Source: Pegethrix bostrychoides GSE-TBD4-15B (GTDB taxonomy: Bacteria > Cyanobacteriota > Cyanobacteriia > Elainellales > Elainellaceae). Taken from it: 64,000 nt of DNA. Location: NCBI GenBank assembly GCA_019359155.1, contig JAHHHV010000071.1, forward strand, positions 81,456-145,455. The letters run 5' to 3'. The stretch's first letter is position 1. Each line of letters opens with the position of its first letter. Made by a program: the position numbers and the translations under genes. Shown here one piece after another: positions 37,190-46,221 of this stretch. Under the pieces are notes generated by a model. The model worked only from the letters and a program-made list of their open reading frames with translations, was not told where the DNA came from and made no database searches.

Positions 37190-39010
37190 TCAATCGCTGG
37201 TTACATCAGCAGGCTGAGCCGCGCTGGGAGCTTGTTTGCCAATGAAGTAGGCTTCGAGCACCTGTCGCACCATTGGAGCCGCAATCTTGCCGCCGCCGCC
37301 ACCTGAATTCTCGCCGAAGGCCACCACCACGATTTCCGGCTTGTCCGTCGGGCCAAAGCCGCCAAACCAGACGTGCGATTCACGAGGCGGGTCTTCAGCA
37401 GTGCCGCTTTTACCAGAGAGAGCCGGAAGCCCCGGAGCCGTCACGGCCTGTCCTGTACCGCTGGTCACAACCATCCGCAGCCCTTCCTTGAGGATTTCGA
37501 GCGTTGAGGGCTTGAGGTTGAGCGATTCGCGCCAGTTGCGGGCATCAGCATTGTCAAACATCAGGTGCGGATGGACGCGGTAGCCATCGTTGGCGGCCAC
37601 AGCAAACATCACGGCCACCTGAAGTGGCGAGGTTTGTAGGTAGCCCTGACCAATCGACATATTGACCGTATCTCCGGCATACCAGGGTTCTTTCAGCTCA
37701 GCCTGCTTCCAAGCTTCATCCGGTACCAGCCCAGCCGCCTCTTCTTTGCCAATTTCAATGCCGGTTTTCTGGCCAAAGCCATAGCGCCGCGTCCACTGAA
37801 TCAGGTTTTGATCGCCGACTCGCAGCGCCACTTGATAGAAAAACGTGTCGCTGCTCCAGGCCATCGCTCCCGGAAAGCCCAGTGGCCCAAATCCGGCGCG
37901 GTTCCAATCCCAGAACTGAATGCCGCCCACTTCTAGATAGGGGAATGTGCTGAGTACATCGCTAGTCGCATATTTGCCAGTTTCCAACGCCGCAGTTGTG
38001 GTAACGATCTTAAAGGTGCTGGCGGGTGGATAGCCCTGCAAGGCGCGGTTGACAAACGGAAACTCTTTGCTTTGCAGCTGCTTCCACTGTGCGTCAGTGA
38101 TGTAGGTGGAGAACAGATTGGGATCAAAGGCGGGACGGCTGACCATGGCCAGCACAGAGCCATTACGCGGATCGAGCGCCACAATTGCGCCTTTGCGGTT
38201 GCCCAAGGCGCGCTCGGCAGCTCGCTGAATATCGAGGTCAATTGTTAGCTGCACGTCGTTGCCCGATCGAGCCTGCTGTTCGCCTAGCACCCGCAGCACT
38301 CGACCGGAGCCATCGACCTCCACCTGCTGCCCGCCCCACTCGCCGCGCAGCTGCTGCTCAAACGCCGACTCAACGCCCATCTGACCAATCACATCCCCCA
38401 ATCGATAGCCTTCACCCTGATGAGTTTTCAGGTCTTCGTCGTTCATCTCACCCGTGTAGCCCAGCACATGCGCTGCCAGATCGCCGTAGGGATAGTTGCG
38501 GACGGCCTCTGCCTGCACCTGCACGCCGTTAAGTTCCTGGCTAAATTCAGCGAGCGCCGTCACCTGAGCGGGGCTGAGTCCGCGCGCAATCCGCACCAAA
38601 ACCGGCGAGCTGTAGCCTGCCTGCTCTAGCCTGTCTTGAATCGTCTTGGCCGGAATATTCAGCGTTTTGGCTAGGCGCGGCAAGATGCTGTTCCAGTCCT
38701 GCTTCGAGTTGGAGATTGGCCAGAGAAAGACGGCGTAGGAGAGCCGATTGCCGACCAGAATTCGGCCTTTGCGATCTAGGATATTGCCCCGCTCAGGCTG
38801 ACGCGGAATCAGTCGAATCCGGTTGTTGTCGGCCAGCTGACGGTTGCGATCTCCCTGAAATAACTGCAAATAGGCAAGCCGCGTCCCAATGCCGCCCAGC
38901 ATCACTAGCGTCACAAGCAACATCAGTATAATCGACTGGGACTGCCGCCCAACGCTGCGGGCATTGTTGCGCGTCGAGGGTTGCAGGGGGGAATTTTGAG
39001 TCAGAGCCAT
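37190..39010 (-). CDS. mrdA: Penicillin-binding protein 2 (peptidoglycan transpeptidase)
   Basis: Class B PBP for cell elongation, 606 aa. A single membrane anchor is near residues 27-48. The pedestal/dimerisation domain includes RGNILDRKGRILVGNRLSYAVF near 74. In the transpeptidase domain the active-site serine is in the PPASTFK motif near 330, then the SSD (SxN-type) motif near 386 and KSGTAEDP near 531. GWGGQQVEVDGSGR is the typical linker. It is divergent from potA. Confidence 0.95.
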   Translation of the reverse strand: MALTQNSPLQPSTRNNARSVGRQSQSIILMLLVTLVMLGGIGTRLAYLQLFQGDRNRQLADNNRIRLIPRQPERGNILDRKGRILVGNRLSYAVFLWPISNSKQDWNSILPRLAKTLNIPAKTIQDRLEQAGYSSPVLVRIARGLSPAQVTALAEFSQELNGVQVQAEAVRNYPYGDLAAHVLGYTGEMNDEDLKTHQGEGYRLGDVIGQMGVESAFEQQLRGEWGGQQVEVDGSGRVLRVLGEQQARSGNDVQLTIDLDIQRAAERALGNRKGAIVALDPRNGSVLAMVSRPAFDPNLFSTYITDAQWKQLQSKEFPFVNRALQGYPPASTFKIVTTTAALETGKYATSDVLSTFPYLEVGGIQFWDWNRAGFGPLGFPGAMAWSSDTFFYQVALRVGDQNLIQWTRRYGFGQKTGIEIGKEEAAGLVPDEAWKQAELKEPWYAGDTVNMSIGQGYLQTSPLQVAVMFAVAANDGYRVHPHLMFDNADARNWRESLNLKPSTLEILKEGLRMVVTSGTGQAVTAPGLPALSGKSGTAEDPPRESHVWFGGFGPTDKPEIVVVAFGENSGGGGGKIAAPMVRQVLEAYFIGKQAPSAAQPADVTSD

Positions 39011-39275
39011 CAGGGGAATGGGGATAGACGATTGGTGTTGATGAACCGTTTAGAACAAACAGGTTTAGAACAAACAGGCAGTAACAAGGTCGCAACGCAC
39101 CAAAACAGCCAGCTTCCACTATAGGGCAATTGTATTGAGCTATTGTATCAAGCTTGAATTGCAGCCAGATTTAATCAAGGGTATGCTTAAGGACAAAAAT
39201 TCAGCTGCGCCTACATTAGGTCTAAAGCTACTTGCCCTTCACCCGCCCACTCAACTCACAGGGAATTTGCCGACC

Positions 39276-40400
39276 ATGTCTCAGACTGTCATCCAACAAG
39301 ATGTTGCCGAAACTGACACGATGTTTGACGTTGAGCTGCGGAAAGTATTTAAGGTTTACAACGGAGAAACGGCAGTTCGCAACATTGACCTGAATATTCG
39401 TCAAGGCGAATTCTTTAGTATCTTGGGGCCGAGCGGCTGCGGCAAAACCACAACGCTGCGGATGATTGCCGGATTTGAAGAGCCAACCGGCGGCGAAGTG
39501 CTGATTCGCGGCCAGTCGATGGCTAACGTACCGCCCTACAAGCGTCCGGTCAACACGGTGTTTCAGAGCTATGCCCTGTTTGGCCATATGAGTGTCTGGG
39601 ACAATGTGGCCTTTGGGCTGCGGCTAAAAGACTGTCCCAAGTCTGAACTCCAGCAGCGGGTGGGAGAGTCGCTGGAGCTGGTCAAAATGGACAGCTTGGC
39701 GCGGCGCTTTCCGGCTCAGCTTTCCGGCGGGCAGCAGCAGCGGGTGGCGCTGGCGAGAGCGCTGGTGAATCGTCCAACGGTGGTGCTGCTAGACGAGCCG
39801 CTAGGAGCACTTGACCTGAAGCTCCGCAAAGAAATGCAGCTAGAGCTGACGACGCTACACCGCGATTTGGGCGTGACGTTTGTGATGGTGACGCATGACC
39901 AAGAAGAAGCGCTCAGCCTCTCTGATCGAATTGCCGTCATGAATATTGGCAAGATCGAGCAAATCGGCACGCCGACTGAAATCTACGAGCAGCCGTGCAC
40001 TGCCTTTATCGCTGACTTTATTGGCGATACCAACCTGATGCCTGCCGAGTTGGCCACCCTGCAGGGCGAAACCGTTGAGGCCACCACGCGCAGTGGCCTG
40101 AAGATCTGGGTCAAGCCGCAGGCGTTGTTCAAAGAGAATCCGACGCGCGAAGTGCTGGTTAGCATCCGACCTGAAAAGATTCAGCTGGGCAGCACAGACT
40201 CCTCAGAGATCGCGAATCGCTATGATGGGACGCTGAAGCACGTTATGTATTTGGGCAACCATACGCACTATCAGGTTGAGCTACCGAGCGGCGACGTGAT
40301 CACGGTCTTTCAGACCAATCGCTCTAGTGAGCAGCTCAAACCTGGGATGCCGATCCAGATTTACTGGTCAGCTTCAGACAGTTTGGCGCTGCCGGTTTGA
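39276..40400 (+). CDS. potA: Spermidine/putrescine-type ABC transporter ATP-binding protein
   Basis: ATPase of a polyamine-type importer, first gene of potA-potD-potB-potC. From ATG 39276 it is 374 aa. Walker A GPSGCGKT is near residue 50, the Q-loop lies in TVFQSYALFGHM, the ABC signature LSGGQQQRVALA is near 148, Walker B VVLLDEPLGALD near 168, and the H-loop VTHDQEEA. A C-terminal TOBE domain follows (VSIRPEKIQL). The open frame extends to 39135, but those extra residues are not PotA-like. Confidence 0.94.
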   Translation: MSQTVIQQDVAETDTMFDVELRKVFKVYNGETAVRNIDLNIRQGEFFSILGPSGCGKTTTLRMIAGFEEPTGGEVLIRGQSMANVPPYKRPVNTVFQSYALFGHMSVWDNVAFGLRLKDCPKSELQQRVGESLELVKMDSLARRFPAQLSGGQQQRVALARALVNRPTVVLLDEPLGALDLKLRKEMQLELTTLHRDLGVTFVMVTHDQEEALSLSDRIAVMNIGKIEQIGTPTEIYEQPCTAFIADFIGDTNLMPAELATLQGETVEATTRSGLKIWVKPQALFKENPTREVLVSIRPEKIQLGSTDSSEIANRYDGTLKHVMYLGNHTHYQVELPSGDVITVFQTNRSSEQLKPGMPIQIYWSASDSLALPV

Positions 40401-40510
40401 GTGATTGATCTGAGCGATTAATTTGAGCGATTGGTTCAACCTACCAATTTGAACACTGCCGCTAGTAACGCTGTCTGCCTGAGCAAGACTGAGCAACAAG
40501 GACTGAGTAT

Positions 40511-41662
40511 ATGCCTCCCGTTCGCAATTCAAATTTCAATTCGCTGCCGCCTCACTCGCGCCGCCGTTTTTTACAGGTCGCCGCTGCCGCCACCTCAGGC
40601 GTGATGCTCTCCAACTGCGCGCGGGCACTGCTGAATAATGCCAGCGGCGGCACAACGGTTCAGAGCGATGGGCGAGCCGGATCGGGCAATCAAACCCTGC
40701 GAATTTATACCTGGGCTAACTACACTGACGACGAACTGCTGAGCAACTTCAAAGACAGAACCGGCATCCAGGTGATTGCAGACACCTACGACTCCAACGA
40801 AACCATGCTGGCCAAGGTGCAGGCGGGGGGCGGCAAAGACTACAGCATCATCTATCCATCTGACTACATGGTGGATCAAATGTCTGGGCAAGGGCTACTG
40901 TCGCTGCTCGATCGCTCCAAGCTCGACGGCATCAATCAGCTGATGGACAAGTGGCAGAACCCCGCCTACGACAAGAACAACGCCCACAGTATTCCAGCCG
41001 TCTGGGGCACAACAGGGCTAATTTTCAACCCTGACGTGATCCAGGCTGAGGTGAAGGGCTGGGACTATATTTGGGACAACACCGAAGACCTGACGCGGCA
41101 GATCACAATGATCAGCGATGTGCGAGAGGTTTTGGGCGCGACCTTGCAGTATTTAGGCTATTCGATCAACTCGACCGACCCGGCTCAAATCAAGGAAGCC
41201 TACGAAAAACTGCTGGAAATTAAGCCCGCTATTGCCTCGTTTGTCACTAATGGCTGGGAAGATCAGCTGGCTGGAGGTGATCTGATGATATCGATGGCCT
41301 ACTCGCAGGATGCAATTTCGCTGATTGCCGAAAAGCCGGAGCTGCAATATATTGTGCCTGAAAGCGGCTCATCGCTCTGGACAGACACAATGGTAATTCC
41401 CAAGACCGCCCCCAATTCTGAAGCCGCCTATGCTTGGCTCAACTTCATGCTGGAGCCAGAAAACGCGGCTCGTCTGGTGGAGCGCCTTAAAATCTCGACC
41501 CCCAACGCTGCCGCCTTCGACAAGCTGCCCCCGAAGCTACAGCAAAACGAGAACCTGTTTCCCTCCAAAGCCGTGCTGGCCAAGTGCGAAGGCATTGTGC
41601 CCGTAAAAGAAGAAATTTCTAATCTGTATGACCAGTTCTGGACTCGCCTGACTAGCTCTTAA
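40511..41662 (+). CDS. potD: Spermidine/putrescine-type ABC transporter substrate-binding lipoprotein
   Basis: Extracytoplasmic polyamine-binding protein, 383 aa. The N-terminus has a twin-arginine motif, SRRRFLQ at 16-22, followed by a lipobox LSNC with Cys36, so it is probably a Tat-exported lipoprotein. The PotD fold is clear: LRIYTWANYTDDELL near 64, YDSNETMLAKVQAGGGKDYSIIYPSDYMV near 95, PAVWGTTGLIFNPD near 160. A paralogue lies at 46222-47355. Gap to potB is 43 bp and includes a tandem 14-bp repeat. Confidence 0.94.
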   Translation: MPPVRNSNFNSLPPHSRRRFLQVAAAATSGVMLSNCARALLNNASGGTTVQSDGRAGSGNQTLRIYTWANYTDDELLSNFKDRTGIQVIADTYDSNETMLAKVQAGGGKDYSIIYPSDYMVDQMSGQGLLSLLDRSKLDGINQLMDKWQNPAYDKNNAHSIPAVWGTTGLIFNPDVIQAEVKGWDYIWDNTEDLTRQITMISDVREVLGATLQYLGYSINSTDPAQIKEAYEKLLEIKPAIASFVTNGWEDQLAGGDLMISMAYSQDAISLIAEKPELQYIVPESGSSLWTDTMVIPKTAPNSEAAYAWLNFMLEPENAARLVERLKISTPNAAAFDKLPPKLQQNENLFPSKAVLAKCEGIVPVKEEISNLYDQFWTRLTSS

Positions 41663-41705
41663 TTTCTGGTTCTTAATTTCTGGCTCTTAATTCCCTGCTG
41701 CCCCT

Positions 41706-42608
41706 ATGACGCTGACCTCTCCCAATCCCAATCTGGCCGAGCCAGCTATTCCAGGCTGGCAGCGAACCTTGAGAAAGCTGCTTCAGCCTGTGATATTGCT
41801 GGGACCATCGGGACTCTGGCTGCTGCTGCTGCTGGTTTTTCCGACGCTGCTGATTCTGGAGCTGAGCCTGATTCCGGGCGCGCGGCTGGGCAATCCTCCT
41901 GGCCCTTACGGCATCGGCAACTACATCGAAATTTTTAAGCCAGTCTATCTTCAGGTGATCTGGCGCTCGCTCTATTTTGCGCTGGGCACAACGCTGTTCT
42001 GCCTGCTGCTGGGCTTTCCAGTCGCCTACTGGATTGCGCTCAAGGCTCCGAGTCGCTGGCGCAACCTGCTCTTGGTTGGCTTCATTTTGCCGCTCTGGAC
42101 CTCTTCACTGCTGCGTGCCTACGCCTGGATCACGATTCTGCGCCCTAGCGGCTTGCTAAACTCGCTCTTGGGCTTCTTCGGGCTACCGGGACAGGAATGG
42201 CTCAACCGCACCCCTGCGGTGTTTATCGGCATGACCTATAGCTATCTGCCTTATATGGTGCTGATTCTTTACGCCTCGCTGGAGAAGCTGGATCGAAGGC
42301 TGCTGGAGGCGGCATCAGATTTGGGCGCAACGCAGCAGCAATCGTTTTGGCGCGTTACGGTGCCCCAGACGATGCCGGGAATTGCGGCAGGTGGCCTGCT
42401 GGTGCTGATTGCGACGCTGGGCGATTTTGCGGTGCCGGAGCTACTGGGCGGCGCATCCAGCATGACGGTATCCCGGCTGATCTACAACCAGTTTTTGGGC
42501 GCAACCCGCAACTGGGGCTTAGGCTCCAGCATCAGCATGATTTTGATTTTGGGCGTGAGCATCTCGATTGCGCTGTTGCTGAAGTACGGCGACCGAGACG
42601 CGATTTAG
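41706..42608 (+). CDS. potB: Spermidine/putrescine-type ABC transporter permease PotB
   Basis: A 300-residue inner-membrane permease with six membrane segments. The cytoplasmic coupling EAA motif, EAASDLGATQQQSFWRVTVPQ beginning near residue 200, is intact and contacts the ATPase. WTSSLLRAYAWITILRPSGLLN is typical of PotB/H. It follows potD and precedes potC by 49 bp. Confidence 0.94.
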   Translation: MTLTSPNPNLAEPAIPGWQRTLRKLLQPVILLGPSGLWLLLLLVFPTLLILELSLIPGARLGNPPGPYGIGNYIEIFKPVYLQVIWRSLYFALGTTLFCLLLGFPVAYWIALKAPSRWRNLLLVGFILPLWTSSLLRAYAWITILRPSGLLNSLLGFFGLPGQEWLNRTPAVFIGMTYSYLPYMVLILYASLEKLDRRLLEAASDLGATQQQSFWRVTVPQTMPGIAAGGLLVLIATLGDFAVPELLGGASSMTVSRLIYNQFLGATRNWGLGSSISMILILGVSISIALLLKYGDRDAI

Positions 42609-42657
42609 AGCTTTGACTGAGCCTGTGACCCAACTCGATGCCCTAAGGAGCCTGAAC

Positions 42658-43470
42658 ATGAATTCTGCCCCCGCAAAACCCAAGCTGCCGTTCTCCTGGC
42701 AGGGCATGCTCACTGCGCTGATGTATGCCTTTATGTATGTGCCGATTTTGGTGCTGGGGTTTTATAGCTTCAACGATTCGCGCTTCAGCTCAACTTGGGG
42801 CGGGTTTAGTCTGCGCTGGTACGACAGCCTCTTCAACGACGGGCGGATTCTCTCGGCGCTGGGCGACAGTCTCAAGGTAGCCTTGATTGCGGTGGGACTG
42901 TCGGCCATTCTCGGCACCATGATGGCAGTGGGACTGGCCAAATATAGCTTTCCGGGGAAAGGGCTGTATCTGGGGATTTCATACCTGCCGCTGATTGTGC
43001 CAGATATTGCCGTGGCGGTGGCGACACTGGTGTTTTTGGCTTCCGTCAGCGTGCCGCTCAGCCTCTGGACGATTATTGCAGCGCATATTGTGTTTTGTCT
43101 GGCCTATATCGCAGTGGTGGTTTCAACGCGGCTGGCTGGCCTCAATCCGTCCTTGGAAGAGGCAGCGCTCGATCTGGGAGCGAATCCGTTTCAGGCGTTT
43201 ATGAAAGTGCTGCTGCCGGAACTTACGCCAGCGATCCTGTCAGGCTGTCTGCTAGCGTTTGTGCTGAGTATGGATGATCTGCTGATCTCTAGCTTTACGG
43301 CAGGGGGCGGCGCAAATACGCTGCCGATGGAAATCTTTAGCCGGGTGCGAACGGGCGTGAAGCCCGATATCAACGCGCTCAGCGTCCTGCTGATTCTGTT
43401 TTCTGGGGCGCTGGCGTTTCTGTCAGAATATATTCGCTTTAAGAGTGCACAGCGGCAGTTGGGTCAGTAG
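42658..43470 (+). CDS. potC: Spermidine/putrescine-type ABC transporter permease PotC
   Basis: A 270-residue permease, partner of PotB, with six membrane segments and the EAA motif EEAALDLGANPFQAFMKVLLPE near residue 165. FSSTWGGFSLRWYDSLFND near 42 is the classical PotC/I periplasmic loop. ATG 42658 was chosen because AAGGAG lies 7 nt upstream; the frame opens earlier with a TTG at 42613. Last gene of the operon. Confidence 0.94.
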   Translation: MNSAPAKPKLPFSWQGMLTALMYAFMYVPILVLGFYSFNDSRFSSTWGGFSLRWYDSLFNDGRILSALGDSLKVALIAVGLSAILGTMMAVGLAKYSFPGKGLYLGISYLPLIVPDIAVAVATLVFLASVSVPLSLWTIIAAHIVFCLAYIAVVVSTRLAGLNPSLEEAALDLGANPFQAFMKVLLPELTPAILSGCLLAFVLSMDDLLISSFTAGGGANTLPMEIFSRVRTGVKPDINALSVLLILFSGALAFLSEYIRFKSAQRQLGQ

Positions 43471-43536
43471 CTTGGGTAAGCGCTTGAGTAAAGTAGTCTA
43501 GATCAATAGCCGCCCTGGAACAGCCCAAATCAGCGG

Positions 43537-43947
43537 GTGAAAGCAGATAATCAAGCTATTGGGTTTTGGTTGCCGCTTATGGTCAGGATTGTCAACGGAC
43601 AAGAAGTAGACACAGAGCTTGACATCAGCCATCTTGTGATTGAGGATGATGCGCTACTGCGGGTTTGGAGAATCTCGCCCTTGGGCTACAGCGAACTCAC
43701 GCTAGAGCAGGGCATCACTGAAGTTGGGGAGTCGGTTTGGCTGGCTAGAGTTGGACTTGGCTTGACTCTCTGGGAAGGTGAGTTTGAAGAACCCGTGATG
43801 CGCCTCTGGATGCGCTGGTGTAATCAGCAGGGACAAGTGATTCTGACCGGAGCAGAGCGAGCAGACACTGAACAGCAGCGCGCCGAACGACTGGCTGAAC
43901 GGCTGCGGGCGATGGGGGTCAATCCTGACGAACTTGACGAAGTTTAG
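43537..43947 (+). pseudogene. Truncated Uma2-family gene (C-terminal remnant)
   Basis: A 136-residue frame beginning with GTG. The second half resembles the C-terminus of cyanobacterial Uma2 (DUF820) proteins: GLGLTLWEGEFEEPVMRLWMRW, then QVILTGAERADTEQQRAERLAERLRAMGVNPDEL, a coiled tail. The PD-(D/E)XK nuclease-like domain that normally precedes this is absent, and only 66 bp separates the start from potC, so it cannot be hidden upstream. It is most likely the 3' part of a deleted gene; it could still be expressed. Confidence 0.6.
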
Positions 43948-43983
43948 CGAGAGGTTGCTGGCCGTAACGCTGATGCGCTACCG

Positions 43984-44328
43984 CTAGGCCGAGCGACCGG
44001 GCATCAGCGGAGTTTCGACTGAATCGTGGAAGCGCATCACGTCTTCGGTGAAGGCAATCGGCAGCACCGCCTCCACGTTTTCGTGCGGGCGCGGAATGAT
44101 GACCCAGGATTCGAGCGTGCCGCCGTAGCAGCTGCCAGCTGCCTCGACTCCCGCTGCCATCGAGGTCTTGACTTCCGAAACATCGCCGCGAATCATCACA
44201 CAAAAGCGGGCGCTACCGCAGCGCTGATAGCCGACCAGCGTAACGCGGCCTGCCTTTACCATCGCATCTGCGGCGGCCAAAATGCCGGGAAATCCTTTTG
44301 TCTCAAGTGCGCCAACTGCGATCGGCAT
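43984..44328 (-). CDS. ccmK4: Carboxysome shell protein CcmK4
   Basis: A 114-residue single-BMC-domain hexameric shell protein of the beta-carboxysome. GALETKGFPGILAAADAMVKAGRVTLVGY opens the domain, and the pore/hexamer residues RCGSARFCVMIRGDVSEVKTSM and VIIPRPHENVEAVLPI are CcmK4-like. It pairs with ccmK3 upstream (144 bp gap, same strand) as a satellite locus away from the main ccm operon, the usual cyanobacterial arrangement. AAGGAG lies just before the start. Confidence 0.93.
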   Translation of the reverse strand: MPIAVGALETKGFPGILAAADAMVKAGRVTLVGYQRCGSARFCVMIRGDVSEVKTSMAAGVEAAGSCYGGTLESWVIIPRPHENVEAVLPIAFTEDVMRFHDSVETPLMPGRSA

Positions 44329-44472
44329 CGCTTTCTCCTTAAAGTGTGAAGTGATAAACCTGTGAAATGACAGCGGCTGTCATTGGGGGTGACTATCATT
44401 GGGCGTGAACCCCATCTATCTTACCGGACTGCACCACCCTAGCCCTATCAAACTGCTGGGAAATAGAAATCT

Positions 44473-44787
44473 CTACATCGTGCGAAACTGCTCCACGGTC
44501 TCGGTATAGTGAATCGGCAGCACGGCCTCGACGTTTTCAGGCGGGTTGGGGACGATGTAGTAGGTCACTAGCTTGCCGTTCGGGGGCGCGGTTTCGGCGG
44601 CTTCAATGCCTGCCTCCATTGCCGGACGCACTTCTGAAATTGGGCCCCGAATGGCCACAACCTGCTCGCCGCTCTCGGCAATGTCGTAGTAGACAATCGT
44701 GACGCGGCCTGCTTTGACCATTGCATCCGCCGCAGCTAGCACCGCTGGAAATCCTAGCGTTTCAATCACACCGACAGCCTGGGGCAT
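44473..44787 (-). CDS. ccmK3: Carboxysome shell protein CcmK3
   Basis: A 104-residue BMC-domain shell protein. PQAVGVIETLGFPAVLAAADAMVKAGRVTIVYYDIAESG and YIVPNPPENVEAVLPIHYTE distinguish CcmK3 from CcmK1/2/4. In known cases CcmK3 forms mixed hexamers with CcmK4, consistent with their adjacency here. It is the first gene of the pair. Confidence 0.92.
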   Translation of the reverse strand: MPQAVGVIETLGFPAVLAAADAMVKAGRVTIVYYDIAESGEQVVAIRGPISEVRPAMEAGIEAAETAPPNGKLVTYYIVPNPPENVEAVLPIHYTETVEQFRTM

Positions 44788-44871
44788 AGTCTTTTTCTCT
44801 TCAGCTTTCTGTTCTCGATCCTGTTCTCAGAATAAGCGAAATCTGGCTAGCCGCATCGGCTTAGATAAAAC

Positions 44872-45543
44872 TCAATCTAGCTTGGCTATATCAGAGCTGT
44901 GGCTCTGCAAATGATCGACTTCAATGCTGCCCAACCAGATCGTCTGGGCATCAACTTGCAGCTTTAAAATTGAGCCGTTGGGGACAGAAATCGCGTTGAT
45001 GAAATTCTGAAACTGCCGCATTTGGCGGGCGCTAATCTGCGATCCAGTCGCCAGCCTGGTTAGCATCACCCATAGCAGAACGCGAATAAACCGCCCGTGA
45101 CTAAAAATTGCCGTAAGCTCAGTCTTCAAGCTCTGAATCTGTGCCTGCGCCGCCTGCGCCCGCCTGACGAGATCCGCAAACGACTCGGCTCCTGCGCCAT
45201 CTACAAACAGCGGATCATTGTGCTGCCAGTAGCGATCGCTGTGCGGCAGGCGCTCCGCAATCGTGCTGCCGACATAGCGATCCGGAGCCAGATAAGTAAA
45301 CTCTTGGACATGCCACACCTGATGCGGCACCTGCGGGAAGCGGACGCGGGTAGGAGCGGCGGTTTGCTGGGTGCGCCAGTAAGGAGAAGTGATGATCAAA
45401 TCAGGAGCTTGGTTGAAGGCTTGCGCCACCTGCTCGGCCTGACGATGCCCTAGCTCAGTCAGCGGCGTTTTAGTCGGACTTTCAGTTGGCAATCCCGCGT
45501 TTGCCTCGCTTTCGCCATGTCGAATTAACCAAACGTTCGCCAT
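44872..45543 (-). CDS. Histidine phosphatase family protein
   Basis: A 223-residue member of the phosphoglycerate mutase-like superfamily. The catalytic RHGESEAN motif is at residues 8-15, the second arginine is in SPYWRTQQTA near 55, and the second histidine in FSHGRFIRVLLW near 147. The substrate is unknown; the short insertions do not fit classical cofactor-dependent phosphoglycerate mutase. It lies about 85 bp upstream of ccmK3 on the same strand. Confidence 0.85.
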   Translation of the reverse strand: MANVWLIRHGESEANAGLPTESPTKTPLTELGHRQAEQVAQAFNQAPDLIITSPYWRTQQTAAPTRVRFPQVPHQVWHVQEFTYLAPDRYVGSTIAERLPHSDRYWQHNDPLFVDGAGAESFADLVRRAQAAQAQIQSLKTELTAIFSHGRFIRVLLWVMLTRLATGSQISARQMRQFQNFINAISVPNGSILKLQVDAQTIWLGSIEVDHLQSHSSDIAKLD

Positions 45544-45676
45544 TTACTCTGCGTCGCGCTGTTTAATCAAATACAACCAGCACAATACACTGGAATCTGA
45601 CTAATTGTGCCGATTGCGCTGCGAATCCCACCATGCCCCCTGTGCATCTGGCTGCTAAGACTAATCTACGAGCCTG

Positions 45677-46090
45677 TTACTCAATCGAGATTTCGCGGAT
45701 GGGATGAGCGTTCGGCGATTCTGGAGACGAATCTGATGTCGCATTAGCCCCAAACCAGGCGGCGGCTTGCTGCTTGGCAGCAGCTTTGACCTCCGGCGTG
45801 ATCGAGAAGGCAACGGCTGTCATGGCGCTGGCAATCGCGCTGAGGTCGTCCGTGTAGCCCACAATTGGCGTGAAGTCTGGAATTGCATCAGCTGGCAGCA
45901 CAAAATAGGCCAGCGAGGAATAGATGACGGCCTTTGCCCAGAGCGGCGTTTCAGGTCGCTGCGCCGCATAGTAGAGTGTCAGCGCCTTCTCAACCACGTT
46001 TTGCCCAGCCTGCTTGGCAAACTGGCTCAGCTTCTGCCACAAATCTGGCTCAGAATAGTCGTTGGGATAGTCGTTGGGCTGCCCTGTCAT
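45677..46090 (-). CDS. YkvA/DUF1232 family membrane protein
   Basis: A 137-residue protein from ATG 46090 (GAGGAG upstream); the frame opens 19 codons earlier without such a signal. The DUF1232 core is clear: LWAKAVIYSSLAYFVLPADAIPD near residue 54, then FTPIVGYTDDLSAIASAM. One to two membrane helices. A PNDYPNDY repeat near the N-terminus comes from a DNA duplication. Function unknown. Confidence 0.82.
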   Translation of the reverse strand: MTGQPNDYPNDYSEPDLWQKLSQFAKQAGQNVVEKALTLYYAAQRPETPLWAKAVIYSSLAYFVLPADAIPDFTPIVGYTDDLSAIASAMTAVAFSITPEVKAAAKQQAAAWFGANATSDSSPESPNAHPIREISIE

Positions 46091-46221
46091 GATCTGCTCC
46101 TCGCTGCTAGCTTTAATCTGCCGACGCTCATGTTCGTCTATCTCCACAATTTAACGTCTCGACCGACCCAGCGACGAGCGGTTACCACGGTGGAAAACCC
46201 TACCGATAGACTCAGCTAGAA

